Of a DNA stretch of 64,000 bases, positions 7,872 to 16,011 are shown one piece after another. Position 1 is the stretch's first letter. Every line of letters begins with the position of its first letter. The stretch spans positions 1 through 64,000 of the forward strand of contig CANGNS010000005.1 of assembly GCA_947455465.1 (NCBI GenBank), written 5' to 3'. The notes under the pieces were generated by a model. That model did no database searches. It worked only from the letters and a program-made list of their open reading frames with translations, and was not told the origin of the DNA. The DNA comes from Comamonadaceae bacterium. Lineage in GTDB: Bacteria > Pseudomonadota > Gammaproteobacteria > Burkholderiales > Burkholderiaceae_C. The position numbers and the translations under genes were made by a program.

Positions 7872-9632
7872 TTAGTCGTTGGCGTAAATATCCACGTCTT
7901 TGGTCTCTTTGATGAACAAGCCACCAATGACTACAGTCGCACCAGCAATGATGATCGGGTACCACAAGCCGTTGTACATATTGCCAGTCTGGGCCACGAT
8001 CGCAAAGGCGGTGGTAGGCAGCAGGCCGCCGAACCAGCCGTTACCAATGTGGTAGGGCAGACTCATCGAGGTGTAGCGGATGCGGGTGGGGAACATTTCC
8101 ACCAACATGGCCGCAATCGGGCCGTACACCATGGTCACCAAAATCACCAGGTAAGTGAGGATGATGACCACAGAAACTTTGTCAAACTTGGCCATGTCCG
8201 CCTTGGCGGGGTAACCGGCCGCTTTAAGGGCAGCGCTCAATTTGCCAGACAAAGTGGCGTCTTTGGCGGTTTTCTCGCCGCTCAGGGCTTTGACGCTGGC
8301 GGTCGCGGCAGCGATGGCTTTGGCGTCTTTGGTCTCTGCGGCGTTGAGGGCTTCAAGCTTGGCTTCGGCAGCAGTTTTAGCCGCAGCGATGTCCTCAGGC
8401 GTAATCACGGTGGTCACTTCGGTCTCGCCGACCTTGATCACAGCGGCTTGGCCTGCGGGGCCGACGATGTTCTCGTAGCTCACCGACGCAGAAGCCAGCT
8501 TTTGCTTGGCAATATCGCACGAGGAGGTGAACTTTTTGGTGCCCGTTGGGTTGAACTGGAAGGAGCACTCAGCCGGGTCCGCGGTCACCGTCACTTTGGC
8601 AGCGGCTTGCGCAGCGGCCAGGTCGGGGTTGGCGGCCTTGGTCAGCGCGGTAAACACCGGGAAGTAGGTCACCGCAGCCAGGAAGCAACCCGCCAAGATG
8701 ATGGGCTTGCGGCCGATCTTGTCTGACAGCGAACCAAAGATGATGAAGAAAGGCGTGCCGATGATCAGCGAGATCGCCACCATGATGTTGGCCGTGGGGC
8801 CGTCTACCTTGAGTGCCTGGGTCAGGAAGAACAAGGCATAGAACTGGCCCGAGTACCAGACCACGGCCTGGCCGGCGGTCAGGCCGACCAAAGCCAAGAT
8901 GACGATCTTGAGGTTTTTCCACTCACCAAAGGACTCGCTCAGCGGTGCTTTAGAGGTTTTGCCTTCGGCCTTCATTTTGGCGAAGGCAGGCGACTCGTTC
9001 ATGCTCAGGCGGATGTAGACCGACACGGCCAACAACAGGATGGACACGACGAAAGGCACACGCCAGCCCCAATCGGCGAACGCTTCTTCGCCAACGGCGG
9101 TGCGGGTGCCCAGAATCACCAACAGGCTCAGGAACAAGCCCAAGGTGGCTGTGGTTTGGATCCAGGAGGTGTAGGCGCCACGCTTGCCTTGGGGTGCATG
9201 CTCGGCTACATAAGTGGCCGCGCCGCCGTACTCACCGCCGAGCGCAAGGCCTTGCAGCAAGCGCAACACGATCAGGATGATCGGTGCCGCAGCGCCCCAT
9301 TGGGCGTAGTTGGGAAGAATACCGACCACGAAAGTGGAGGAACCCATGATCAGGATGGTCACCAAGAAGGTGTACTTGCGTCCGATCATGTCGCCCAGGC
9401 GGCCAAAGAAGATCGCGCCAAACGGGCGCACGATAAAGCCGGCCGCAAAAGCGAGCAGCGCAAAAATGAAAGCCGAGCCCTCATCCAGGCCACTGAAAAA
9501 TTGCTTGGCAATAATGGCTGCCAAAGAGCCGTAAAGGTAAAAGTCGTACCACTCAAAAACCGTGCCCAGCGAGGAAGCGAAGATAACTTTCTTCTCTTCT
9601 GCGGACATCGGGCGTACTTCTGCTGTAGCCAT
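7872..9632 (-). CDS. MHS-family MFS transporter with a large hydrophilic insert
   Basis: The 586-residue protein belongs to the metabolite:H+ symporter group of the major facilitator superfamily (shikimate, proline/betaine or dicarboxylate-type uptake). Early motifs fit well: GTVFEWYDFYLYG near residue 25, RPFGAIFFGRLGD near 70 and LGGEYGGAATYVAEH near 130. Eight or nine membrane segments precede a hydrophilic, Ala/Lys-rich insert of roughly 150 residues (about 345-495) that carries two cysteines; the remaining segments follow it. The usual MHS length is 420-450, so the insert explains the extra size; related long forms are common in Burkholderiales. GGAGA upstream of the ATG supports the start. 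The substrate is not predictable from sequence. Confidence 0.9.
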   Translation of the reverse strand: MATAEVRPMSAEEKKVIFASSLGTVFEWYDFYLYGSLAAIIAKQFFSGLDEGSAFIFALLAFAAGFIVRPFGAIFFGRLGDMIGRKYTFLVTILIMGSSTFVVGILPNYAQWGAAAPIILIVLRLLQGLALGGEYGGAATYVAEHAPQGKRGAYTSWIQTTATLGLFLSLLVILGTRTAVGEEAFADWGWRVPFVVSILLLAVSVYIRLSMNESPAFAKMKAEGKTSKAPLSESFGEWKNLKIVILALVGLTAGQAVVWYSGQFYALFFLTQALKVDGPTANIMVAISLIIGTPFFIIFGSLSDKIGRKPIILAGCFLAAVTYFPVFTALTKAANPDLAAAQAAAKVTVTADPAECSFQFNPTGTKKFTSSCDIAKQKLASASVSYENIVGPAGQAAVIKVGETEVTTVITPEDIAAAKTAAEAKLEALNAAETKDAKAIAAATASVKALSGEKTAKDATLSGKLSAALKAAGYPAKADMAKFDKVSVVIILTYLVILVTMVYGPIAAMLVEMFPTRIRYTSMSLPYHIGNGWFGGLLPTTAFAIVAQTGNMYNGLWYPIIIAGATVVIGGLFIKETKDVDIYAND

Positions 9633-9691
9633 AGGTGTGTCTCCGTTGATTGAACACTCCCGAAACAGGAGCTGCCCCTATTCTTGAAGCG

Positions 9692-9734
9692 CGCACTGAC
9701 CCTGCTCTTACGTTCAACTTACGCCGCACTGACC
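9692..9734. promoter_or_regulatory. Two 10-bp direct repeats 33 bp apart upstream of the MHS transporter
   Basis: CGCACTGACC occurs at 9692-9701 and 9725-9734, start to start 33 bp, close to three helical turns, so both copies face the same side of the DNA. They lie 60-100 bases upstream of the transporter ATG. This is the layout expected of an activator binding twice, for example a response regulator; the regulator is unknown. Confidence 0.4.
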
Positions 9735-9777
9735 AACTAAGGTCAAACCCTCGGCCCAGATTCCGTAATGTGGAAAA

Positions 9778-10422
9778 TCAGCGTTTTCCGGCCAGCGTGC
9801 CCGAAGGTAATTGCGCAGCTGCTTGCCAGGCGGCATCTGACAGATGCTCCGGGTGCAGCAGGTAATCGCGCAGCATGGGCAGTGCGTCCATGCCCCACAG
9901 CACTTTGTCGTCGACCTGGTAAGACGGCACGCCAAACACGCCTTGCGCCAGTGCGTGGGCGGTGTGGTCGTTGAGTGCTTGCTTGACCTCGTCGCTGCGC
10001 GGATCGCGGGCTGGGGCCAACTGCGCGGTGAGCGCGGTCAGGCGCTCGGCATCAGCAGCGTCGGCGCCGCCTTCCCAGACATGGCGAAAAATCGTTTCGC
10101 ACACATAGCGGTTGGGGTAGCCCCTACTGTCGCAGGCAAGGGCCAGGCGCAACAGGCCTAGTGGATTAAAGGGGTGCGCGGCCGGTAAATCAAGCCGCGT
10201 GCCCTGGCGCTGCGCCAGCCACTGCGACTGGCGGTACACCCATTCGCGCTTGCCCGGTACCTCGGCCGGGCCGGGTACGCCGCGGTGTTTGAGCAAAGCG
10301 CCCAGAAACACCGGCTGGTAGCGCACTGCGTAGCTCAGGCCCTCGAGCGTGCGCGGCAGCTCCACAAACGCCAAATAGGCATAAGGCGAGAGGAAATCGA
10401 AATAAAAAGTAATTTGCTTCAT
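9778..10422 (-). CDS. 2-hydroxychromene-2-carboxylate isomerase family (DsbA-like) protein
   Basis: The 214-residue protein has the thioredoxin/DsbA-like fold of HCCA isomerase and kappa-class GST. It begins MKQITFYFDFLSPYAYLAF, with Ser12 in the position of the catalytic or glutathione-contacting Ser of that family, and has the C-terminal GVFGVPSYQVDDKVLWG segment. HCCA isomerase acts in naphthalene breakdown, but no such genes are nearby; here a role in small acyl or aromatic metabolism is only a guess. Its ATG overlaps the stop of the upstream DUF1289 gene by 4 bases (ATGA), so the two are translationally coupled. Confidence 0.85.
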   Translation of the reverse strand: MKQITFYFDFLSPYAYLAFVELPRTLEGLSYAVRYQPVFLGALLKHRGVPGPAEVPGKREWVYRQSQWLAQRQGTRLDLPAAHPFNPLGLLRLALACDSRGYPNRYVCETIFRHVWEGGADAADAERLTALTAQLAPARDPRSDEVKQALNDHTAHALAQGVFGVPSYQVDDKVLWGMDALPMLRDYLLHPEHLSDAAWQAAAQLPSGTLAGKR

Positions 10423-10703
10423 GGCGCCGCCTCTAAGCGTTGTGCGATACGGCCCCAAACCGCCCGCTTGTCCTCGTCGTCGCTGCTCGACCAGGCGCCA
10501 ATTTCCTGCAAAGTGCGCAGGCAGCCATAGCAATAGCCCGTGGCCGCATCAATTTTGCAGACTGAGATACAGGGTGAGGGCGGCGCGTAGCGCGAGGCCA
10601 GCGCTTCGGGCACGCGGTCGGCGAGCAGTTTTTTGTACATCTGCAGGGGGTCGGGCCGCACGCGGTTGCGCTGGGGCCGGTCGGGGCGTGTAGGGGTGTC
10701 CAT
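10419..10703 (-). CDS. DUF1289 domain protein, 94 aa
   Basis: The C-terminal half carries the four-cysteine DUF1289 signature CISVCKIDAATGYCYGC followed by RTLQEIGAWS, a small probably metal-binding module found next to many unrelated genes. The N-terminal 40 residues are basic and Pro/Arg-rich. The ATG at 10703 (MDTPTRPDR) is preferred over an upstream GTG-like extension that would run into the HMG-CoA lyase gene. It sits between the HMG-CoA lyase and isomerase genes in one operon. Function unknown. Confidence 0.85.
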   Translation of the reverse strand: MDTPTRPDRPQRNRVRPDPLQMYKKLLADRVPEALASRYAPPSPCISVCKIDAATGYCYGCLRTLQEIGAWSSSDDEDKRAVWGRIAQRLEAAP

Positions 10704-10716
10704 GGCAGTGAGGGGG

Positions 10717-11622
10717 TTAGTGGCGCCGCGCCAGCAGGGCACGCGCTGCGCGCGAGCCGCTGGGCCGCTGGAGGTGGTCGCTGATGAACTGGCCGGCCTC
10801 CATCAGCGCGTCCAAGTCGATGCCCGTGTCAATGCCCATACCGTGCAACATATAAACCACGTCTTCGGTGGCCACGTTGCCGGTCGCGCCTTTGGCAAAG
10901 GGGCAGCCGCCCAGCCCGGCCACCGAGGTGTCAAATTGGTAAATGCCCAGCTCCAGCGCCGCCAGTGTGTTGGCCAGCGCCTGGCCATAGGTGTCGTGAA
11001 AGTGGCCGGAGACCGCGCTCAGGTCATAGTGCTGCAAAGCCGCCTCCAGGGCAGCTTGCACTTTGCGTGGCGTGCCTACGCCAATGGTGTCGGCCACGCC
11101 CACGTGCTGCACGCCGATCGCGTGCATCAGGCCAGCCAGGTACGCCACTTGGGCCGGGGCTACCTCGCCTTCATAAGGGCATCCGACAGCGCAGGAAATG
11201 GCGCCGCGCACGGCGATGCCGGCCGCACGCGCAGCTTCCACCACCGGGGCGAAGCGCTCCATGCTTTGGGCAATCGAGCAATTGATGTTTTTCTGACTAA
11301 AGGCCTCGCTGGCCGCGCCAAAGACGACGATTTCGTCGGGGCGGCTGGGCAGCGCTGCCTCCAGGCCTTGCATATTGGGCGTCAGCACCGAGTAGCGCAC
11401 GCCGCTTTGGCGCTGCAGGCCGGCCATGACTTCGGCGTTGTCAGCCATTTGCGGCACCCATTTGGGGCTGACAAAGCTGGTCACCTCGATATTGCGCAGC
11501 CCGGCCGCTTGCAATCGGTGCACTAGGCCGATCTTGACGGCGGCGCTGACCGGCTGCTTTTCGTTTTGCAGGCCGTCACGCGGACCGACGTCAATCAGTG
11601 TGACCGTGCTGGGAATCGTCAT
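10717..11622 (-). CDS. mvaB: Hydroxymethylglutaryl-CoA lyase
   Basis: The enzyme splits HMG-CoA into acetyl-CoA and acetoacetate, the last committed step of leucine breakdown (liuE in some schemes). The 301-residue protein has the DRE-TIM signature DVGPRDGLQNE at 11-21 and the catalytic-cysteine motif GLGGCPFAKGATGN with Cys240. Length matches the family. It lies in the same minus-strand block as both methylcrotonyl-CoA carboxylase subunits, which fits the pathway. Confidence 0.95.
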   Translation of the reverse strand: MTIPSTVTLIDVGPRDGLQNEKQPVSAAVKIGLVHRLQAAGLRNIEVTSFVSPKWVPQMADNAEVMAGLQRQSGVRYSVLTPNMQGLEAALPSRPDEIVVFGAASEAFSQKNINCSIAQSMERFAPVVEAARAAGIAVRGAISCAVGCPYEGEVAPAQVAYLAGLMHAIGVQHVGVADTIGVGTPRKVQAALEAALQHYDLSAVSGHFHDTYGQALANTLAALELGIYQFDTSVAGLGGCPFAKGATGNVATEDVVYMLHGMGIDTGIDLDALMEAGQFISDHLQRPSGSRAARALLARRH

Positions 11623-11689
11623 ACAAAGCGGCGTTTGAAAAAGGATGGCGCATTATCAGCGCCCGCTGCGCCAGGGGCCGCTGCACGCC

Positions 11690-12607
11690 CTAATAGCCCC
11701 GGCTTCTGTCGACTAGGCCCTCGATCGGCAGGCCCGCTTCCAAGGCGCGGACCTTGCCGGCAATCTGCGCGATCGTCTCGGGCAGCATGGTGCGCCCGGC
11801 GATGTGGGGCGTTACCGTCACGCGCGGATGGCGCCAAAACGGGTGCGCAGGCGGCAAGGGTTCGGTGCGAAAGACGTCCAGCGTGGCGCCGGCCAGCTGC
11901 CCGCTGTCCAGCAAGGCCAGCACATCTTCTTCCACCACGTGGCGCCCGCGCGCGACGTTGATGAGGTACGCGCCCGCTTGCAGCTGCGACAAGGTGCTGC
12001 GGTTGAGGATGTTTTCCGTCTCGGGCGTCAGCGGTAGCAGATTGACCAGTACCCGCGTTTGGGCCAGAAAAGCAGGCAGCTGGTCCATCCCGCACAGGCT
12101 GCGCACGCCGGCCACCTGCTTGGGGCTGCGGCTCCAACCGAGCACCGGGAAATCCAAGGCCGCCACGGCGCTGGCCACCCGCTCGCCCAGCACGCCCAGG
12201 CCCAAAATTCCTACCGGATAGTGCGCGCGCTCCAGCGGCACCGGTTCGTGCCATTGGCCGGTGCGGGCCTGCGCCTCGAACACATCAAACTGGCGGGTGT
12301 GGCGAATCAGCGCGTGGCAGACGTATTCGGCCATTTGCACGCCCATGCCCGCGTCGCTCAGGCGCACCAGGGGCAACTGGGGGGCGATGTCGCGCTTGAG
12401 CAGTGCGTCCACACCGGCGCCCATATTGAAGACGGCCTTGAGTTGGGTCTGCTCGTCAAAAAACTGCTGTGGTGGCGCCCAGACCACGGCGTAGTCGGCA
12501 GGCGGTGCGCCGCTGTGCCATACCGCCAGCTGCGCTTGGGGGAATTCCTGGCGCAAAGCCTCGAGCCAGGGTTGGGGGTCGGTTGCGGCGCAAAAAATAA
12601 TGCGCAT
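11690..12607 (-). CDS. ghrA: Glyoxylate/hydroxypyruvate reductase A-like dehydrogenase
   Basis: This D-2-hydroxyacid dehydrogenase (305 aa) resembles E. coli GhrA over its whole length. The Rossmann motif GILGLGVLGERVA, the LINVARGRHVVEEDV segment with the substrate-binding Arg, the Glu in DVFRTEPLP and the catalytic His in TPHIAG are all present. It would reduce glyoxylate or hydroxypyruvate with NAD(P)H. The ATG at 12607 (MRIIFCAA) matches the E. coli start; an ATG 15 bases upstream would add MQAAP. It follows the carboxylase alpha subunit by 19 bases in the same operon. Confidence 0.92.
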   Translation of the reverse strand: MRIIFCAATDPQPWLEALRQEFPQAQLAVWHSGAPPADYAVVWAPPQQFFDEQTQLKAVFNMGAGVDALLKRDIAPQLPLVRLSDAGMGVQMAEYVCHALIRHTRQFDVFEAQARTGQWHEPVPLERAHYPVGILGLGVLGERVASAVAALDFPVLGWSRSPKQVAGVRSLCGMDQLPAFLAQTRVLVNLLPLTPETENILNRSTLSQLQAGAYLINVARGRHVVEEDVLALLDSGQLAGATLDVFRTEPLPPAHPFWRHPRVTVTPHIAGRTMLPETIAQIAGKVRALEAGLPIEGLVDRSRGY

Positions 12608-12626
12608 CGGTGCGGCTTGCATCGCT

Positions 12627-14681
12627 TTAGGCCGCCACCAGGGCCGGGGCAATGCGCAGCAGCTCGGCGCCCTCGGTGATTTGGTCGCCCACCGCAAAGA
12701 GCAGCTCTTGCACCTGTCCATCGGCGGGAGCGCAGATTTGGTGCTCCATCTTCATCGCCTCCATCACCGCCAGCACCTGGCCTTGGCGCACGGTGTCACC
12801 CGCTTTCACGGCAAAGGACAGCAGCTTGCCCGGCATGGGCGCACTCAGGCGGCCTGTTTCGGCGGGCGCCACAGCGGCGTGCGCTAACCTGTCTAACGCC
12901 TCGAACTGGCTAGCGCCTTGCGCTGCAAACACATGCACTTGCGCGCCATCGAGGTACACCTGCAAGCGCTGGCGCTGCCCGCACCAGTCCACTTGCACGC
13001 TGCCGTCGGGCTGCGCGGCGTAGGCAAAGGGGCCTGCCAAGTCGGGCGCATCGTCTGCACCGGTGCAGCCGAGTTGCCCACCGCCGTGTCCGTCGCCTTG
13101 CCAATGCAAAGCCAAGGACTGCGCACCCGCTTGCAGGTCAAAGCGTCGGGCAGCTCGTCCGTGCGATTGCCATGCATCAGCAGCGCTCCAGGGGTCGGTC
13201 CAGCCTGAGGCATCGACGGGGCGCGCTTGCGCCTGGGCGAGCAAGCTGTGCGCGACCCAGGCCGCACCGGCCCAGGCCAGGCTGAGCTTGTGCTGACCAA
13301 AGAGTTGCGCCGCCTCGCGGGGGATCAGGCTGGTGTCCAAGCGCGCCTGCGCAAATGAATCGCTGCGCACCACATGGCGCAAAAACTGCACATTGGTCTT
13401 GAGGCCCACGATATGCGTCTGCGCCAGCGCCGCATCCAGGCGCGCCAAGGCCTGTTCGCGGGTGGCGCCGTGCACGATGAGTTTGGCCACCATGGAGTCA
13501 TAAAAAGGGCTGATCACATCCCCCTGGCGCACACCGGCATCCACGCGTACCGGCGCGCGCGCAAAGCTGCTGTGCGCGGGCAAGGCGAATATCGCCAGAC
13601 GACCAGTGGCGGGCAAAAAGTCCTGGTCGGGGTTCTCGGCGCAAATGCGCGCCTCGATGGCGTGCCCGCTGATGCGCAATTCTTGCTGGCGCAGCGGCAG
13701 GGGCTCGCCGCTGGCCACGCGCAGCTGCCATTCCACCAGGTCCAGGCCGGTGATGGCCTCGGTGACCGGGTGTTCCACCTGCAAGCGCGTGTTCATCTCC
13801 ATAAAGTAAAACTGCATGGACTCCGGCTGGTCATAGCCACTTTGCTCGACGATGAACTCGACGGTGCCCGCGCCCACATAGTTCACCGCCCGTGCAGCAG
13901 CCACCGCTGCAGCGCCCATGCGCTGGCGCAAGTCTTCGGCCATGCCCGGCGCTGGCGCTTCCTCCAGCACTTTTTGGTGGCGTCGCTGCACCGAGCAGTC
14001 GCGCTCAAACAAATAAACGCAGTTGCCATGCGTATCGGCAAAAACCTGGATCTCGATGTGGCGCGGGCGTTGGACATATTTCTCCACCAGCACGGCGTCA
14101 TTGCCAAAGCTGTTTTTGGCTTCCCGCTGGCACGAGGCCAGTGCGGCCGCGAAGTCGGCCGCCTTCTCCACCACCCGCATGCCTTTGCCGCCGCCGCCGG
14201 CGCTGGCTTTGATCAGTACCGGGTAGCCTATGCCATCGGCCGCTGCTTGGAGCACCTGTGGGTTTTGGTCCGCGCCGTGGTAGCCGGGCACCAAGGGCAC
14301 CCCGGATTGCTCCATCAGCTGCTTGGACGCGGCCTTCAGGCCCATGGCCTCAATGGCCGACGCGGGTGGCCCTATGAACGTCAAACCGGCATCCGCACAG
14401 GCCTGGGCAAAATCGGTGTTTTCGCTCAAAAAACCGTAACCGGGGTGAATCGCCTGGGCGCCGGTGGCAAGGGCTGCTGCAATGATTTTTTCCCAGCGCA
14501 AATAGCTGTCCCGCGCTGGGCTGGCGCCGATAGGCACGGCCTCGTCGCAGGCCTGCACATGCTTGGCGGTGGCATCTGCATCCGAATACACCGCCACTGT
14601 ACGAATACCCATGCGTCGCGCCGTAGCCGCTACCCGGCATGCGATCTCGCCACGGTTGGCGATGAGGATTTTTTTGAACAT
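12627..14681 (-). CDS. mccA: 3-methylcrotonyl-CoA carboxylase, biotin-containing alpha subunit
   Basis: This 684-residue subunit carries out ATP-dependent carboxylation of biotin and presents it to the beta subunit for carboxylation of 3-methylcrotonyl-CoA in leucine breakdown. It begins with the biotin carboxylase start MFKKILIANRGEIACRV, has an ATP-grasp domain with KASAGGGGKGMRVV near 160-175 and NTRLQVEHPVTE, then a middle linker domain and a C-terminal biotinyl domain with VMEAMKMEH (Lys644 biotinylated). Substrate assignment rests on the mccB and HMG-CoA lyase genes nearby; propionyl- or acetyl-CoA carboxylase subunits look similar. Confidence 0.93.
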   Translation of the reverse strand: MFKKILIANRGEIACRVAATARRMGIRTVAVYSDADATAKHVQACDEAVPIGASPARDSYLRWEKIIAAALATGAQAIHPGYGFLSENTDFAQACADAGLTFIGPPASAIEAMGLKAASKQLMEQSGVPLVPGYHGADQNPQVLQAAADGIGYPVLIKASAGGGGKGMRVVEKAADFAAALASCQREAKNSFGNDAVLVEKYVQRPRHIEIQVFADTHGNCVYLFERDCSVQRRHQKVLEEAPAPGMAEDLRQRMGAAAVAAARAVNYVGAGTVEFIVEQSGYDQPESMQFYFMEMNTRLQVEHPVTEAITGLDLVEWQLRVASGEPLPLRQQELRISGHAIEARICAENPDQDFLPATGRLAIFALPAHSSFARAPVRVDAGVRQGDVISPFYDSMVAKLIVHGATREQALARLDAALAQTHIVGLKTNVQFLRHVVRSDSFAQARLDTSLIPREAAQLFGQHKLSLAWAGAAWVAHSLLAQAQARPVDASGWTDPWSAADAWQSHGRAARRFDLQAGAQSLALHWQGDGHGGGQLGCTGADDAPDLAGPFAYAAQPDGSVQVDWCGQRQRLQVYLDGAQVHVFAAQGASQFEALDRLAHAAVAPAETGRLSAPMPGKLLSFAVKAGDTVRQGQVLAVMEAMKMEHQICAPADGQVQELLFAVGDQITEGAELLRIAPALVAA

Positions 14682-14689
14682 GGGTGTCC

Positions 14690-15205
14690 TTAGGCGTTGG
14701 GTTGGTTTTCTGCTTGCAACATGTAAACCATGTCGAGTTCAGGCGCTGGCTGCCCCATGGCGGTCAAGGCGGCGGTGATTTGTCCACGGTGGTGTGTGCT
14801 GTGGTTGAACACATGCGCCAGCGTCGCAGCAAAGGGTAAGGATTGCAGTGTGCCGCGCATGGTGGTGTACTGTAGGGCACCATCAAAACGGGACGGCTCC
14901 CACAAGACAATCAAAGGCGACCAGGCCTGTGCCTCCAGCAACAGCGCACATGCCAAGGCCTGACGGTTGGGCTCTATTTCTTTGGCAAGCGAGGCGACCT
15001 GGGGCACACCGCCCTGAAAGCGAACACGCCAAAGCCGATGCTCGCCCACCAGCAAGTGATTCAGCGTGCCATGGATCGACTTGAAGAACAGCCCGCAATC
15101 GCGTCGGTAGTCGCCATCGCTAAGCAGCTCCACCGCCTGCAAGAGACGCCGCGTGGCCCAGGCGTTGTAGCGCGCTAGCGTCTGAAAATGTTGTACGGAG
15201 TCCAT
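14690..15205 (-). CDS. DinB-family protein
   Basis: The 171-residue protein has the DinB four-helix layout with its three metal-ligand histidines: one in HGTLNHLLVGEH near residue 50 and two in HSTHHRGQITAAL near 137. DinB-type proteins are putative metal-dependent thiol-related hydrolases or transferases; the exact reaction is unknown for this group. It lies 8 bases upstream of the carboxylase alpha subunit gene on the same strand, so they are probably co-transcribed. Confidence 0.88.
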   Translation of the reverse strand: MDSVQHFQTLARYNAWATRRLLQAVELLSDGDYRRDCGLFFKSIHGTLNHLLVGEHRLWRVRFQGGVPQVASLAKEIEPNRQALACALLLEAQAWSPLIVLWEPSRFDGALQYTTMRGTLQSLPFAATLAHVFNHSTHHRGQITAALTAMGQPAPELDMVYMLQAENQPNA

Positions 15206-15217
15206 CGCCGGTATCCC

Positions 15218-15625
15218 CTAGTGCGGCACGACCTGCAGCCCACGCAAGGCGGCCATCACATCGAAATCGGCATCGCGGTGCAACAACATGTGCCCATGCG
15301 CAATGCAATAACTTGCCAGCAACACATCGATCGGGCTGCGCACCGTGTAGCCCTTTGTGCGCAGGGCGCTGTAGTGTTCAGCTGCACGCAGCGCGTTATC
15401 CAGGCCACCAATTTCAACGATATCCAAGGCCAACAAAAGGTCGCGGCTTCGCCGCTGCGCTTTGGGCGAGGCGAAACCGCGCATCACCTCAAAAACCACC
15501 AGATCGGCCACCGCCAGGTCGACCGTGGCATCGCCGCCTCGCAACCAGCTGGCGAGTTGCTCCACAGGCCGATTGCTGGCGCCGCGAAAGTAATCAATCC
15601 ATACGCTGGAATCGACCAGGATCAC
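15218..15625 (-). CDS. vapC: VapC-type PIN-domain ribonuclease toxin
   Basis: The 135-residue PIN protein starts MILVDSSVWIDYFRG with the first acidic residue Asp5, has Glu in VVFEVMRG near 65 and two further acidic residues in SPIDVLLASYC and HRDADFD, so the metal site is complete. PIN toxins cut RNA, often tRNA or rRNA. The start codon overlaps the end of the antitoxin gene by 4 bases, the usual arrangement for coupled expression. The gene looks intact and probably active. Confidence 0.92.
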   Translation of the reverse strand: MILVDSSVWIDYFRGASNRPVEQLASWLRGGDATVDLAVADLVVFEVMRGFASPKAQRRSRDLLLALDIVEIGGLDNALRAAEHYSALRTKGYTVRSPIDVLLASYCIAHGHMLLHRDADFDVMAALRGLQVVPH

Positions 15626-15945
15626 TTGGCGCGGCCCCGCTTGGCAGGCCTGGCCTTGACTGCGTGCGCCGCTTCGGCCTTAGGTACGAACTCAGGTACT
15701 TGTGGCGCATAGGGCGCAGCGGCAAACTCATTAACTTGCGTAGCCTGCTGCGCGCGCGATTGGGCCCAAGCTTCATCCGAGTCGTCCCAATGCAGCGTGC
15801 CATGTGCCGCCAACAAAGCGTCATACGCTTTGCGGCGCTTGATCATGCGCAAGCCTTCTTCCACGGCTTCGCGCTTGGTCTTGAAGTTGCCCGCAGCCAT
15901 AGCTGCTTGCATGAGTTTGTCGTCGATTTCAATATTGGTTCGCAT
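15622..15945 (-). CDS. vapB: VapB-family antitoxin with a long basic tail
   Basis: The protein starts MRTNIEIDDKLMQAAM, the ribbon-helix-helix DNA-binding head of VapB antitoxins, followed by the conserved TKREAVEEGLRMIKRR helix. It is 107 residues, longer than the usual 60-85, because of a Pro/Ala-rich and strongly basic tail ending KARPAKRGRAK. The head should bind the operator just upstream; the middle part should wrap the VapC toxin. The role of the tail is unknown. Confidence 0.9.
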   Translation of the reverse strand: MRTNIEIDDKLMQAAMAAGNFKTKREAVEEGLRMIKRRKAYDALLAAHGTLHWDDSDEAWAQSRAQQATQVNEFAAAPYAPQVPEFVPKAEAAHAVKARPAKRGRAK

Positions 15946-15959
15946 GGCAAGCCCATCAA

Positions 15960-16006
15960 TGTGTACGAAAATTTAAAATCATACACATAAACAATGCCAG
16001 CAGCAA
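15960..16006 (-). promoter_or_regulatory. vapBC promoter with an inverted-repeat operator
   Basis: On the minus strand TTGCTG (16001-16006) and TATGAT (15978-15983) are spaced 17 bases and would start transcription about 25 bases before the vapB ATG. The -10 lies inside an inverted repeat, TGTGTA at 15960-15965 and TACACA at 15982-15987 with 16 AT-rich bases between. This is the arrangement expected for autorepression by VapB/VapBC. Confidence 0.55.
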
Positions 16007-16011
16007 GCCAT

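Noticed and set aside
13374-14693. Long plus-strand open frame opposite mccA
   Set aside because: Antisense to the biotin carboxylase domain, no protein motifs.
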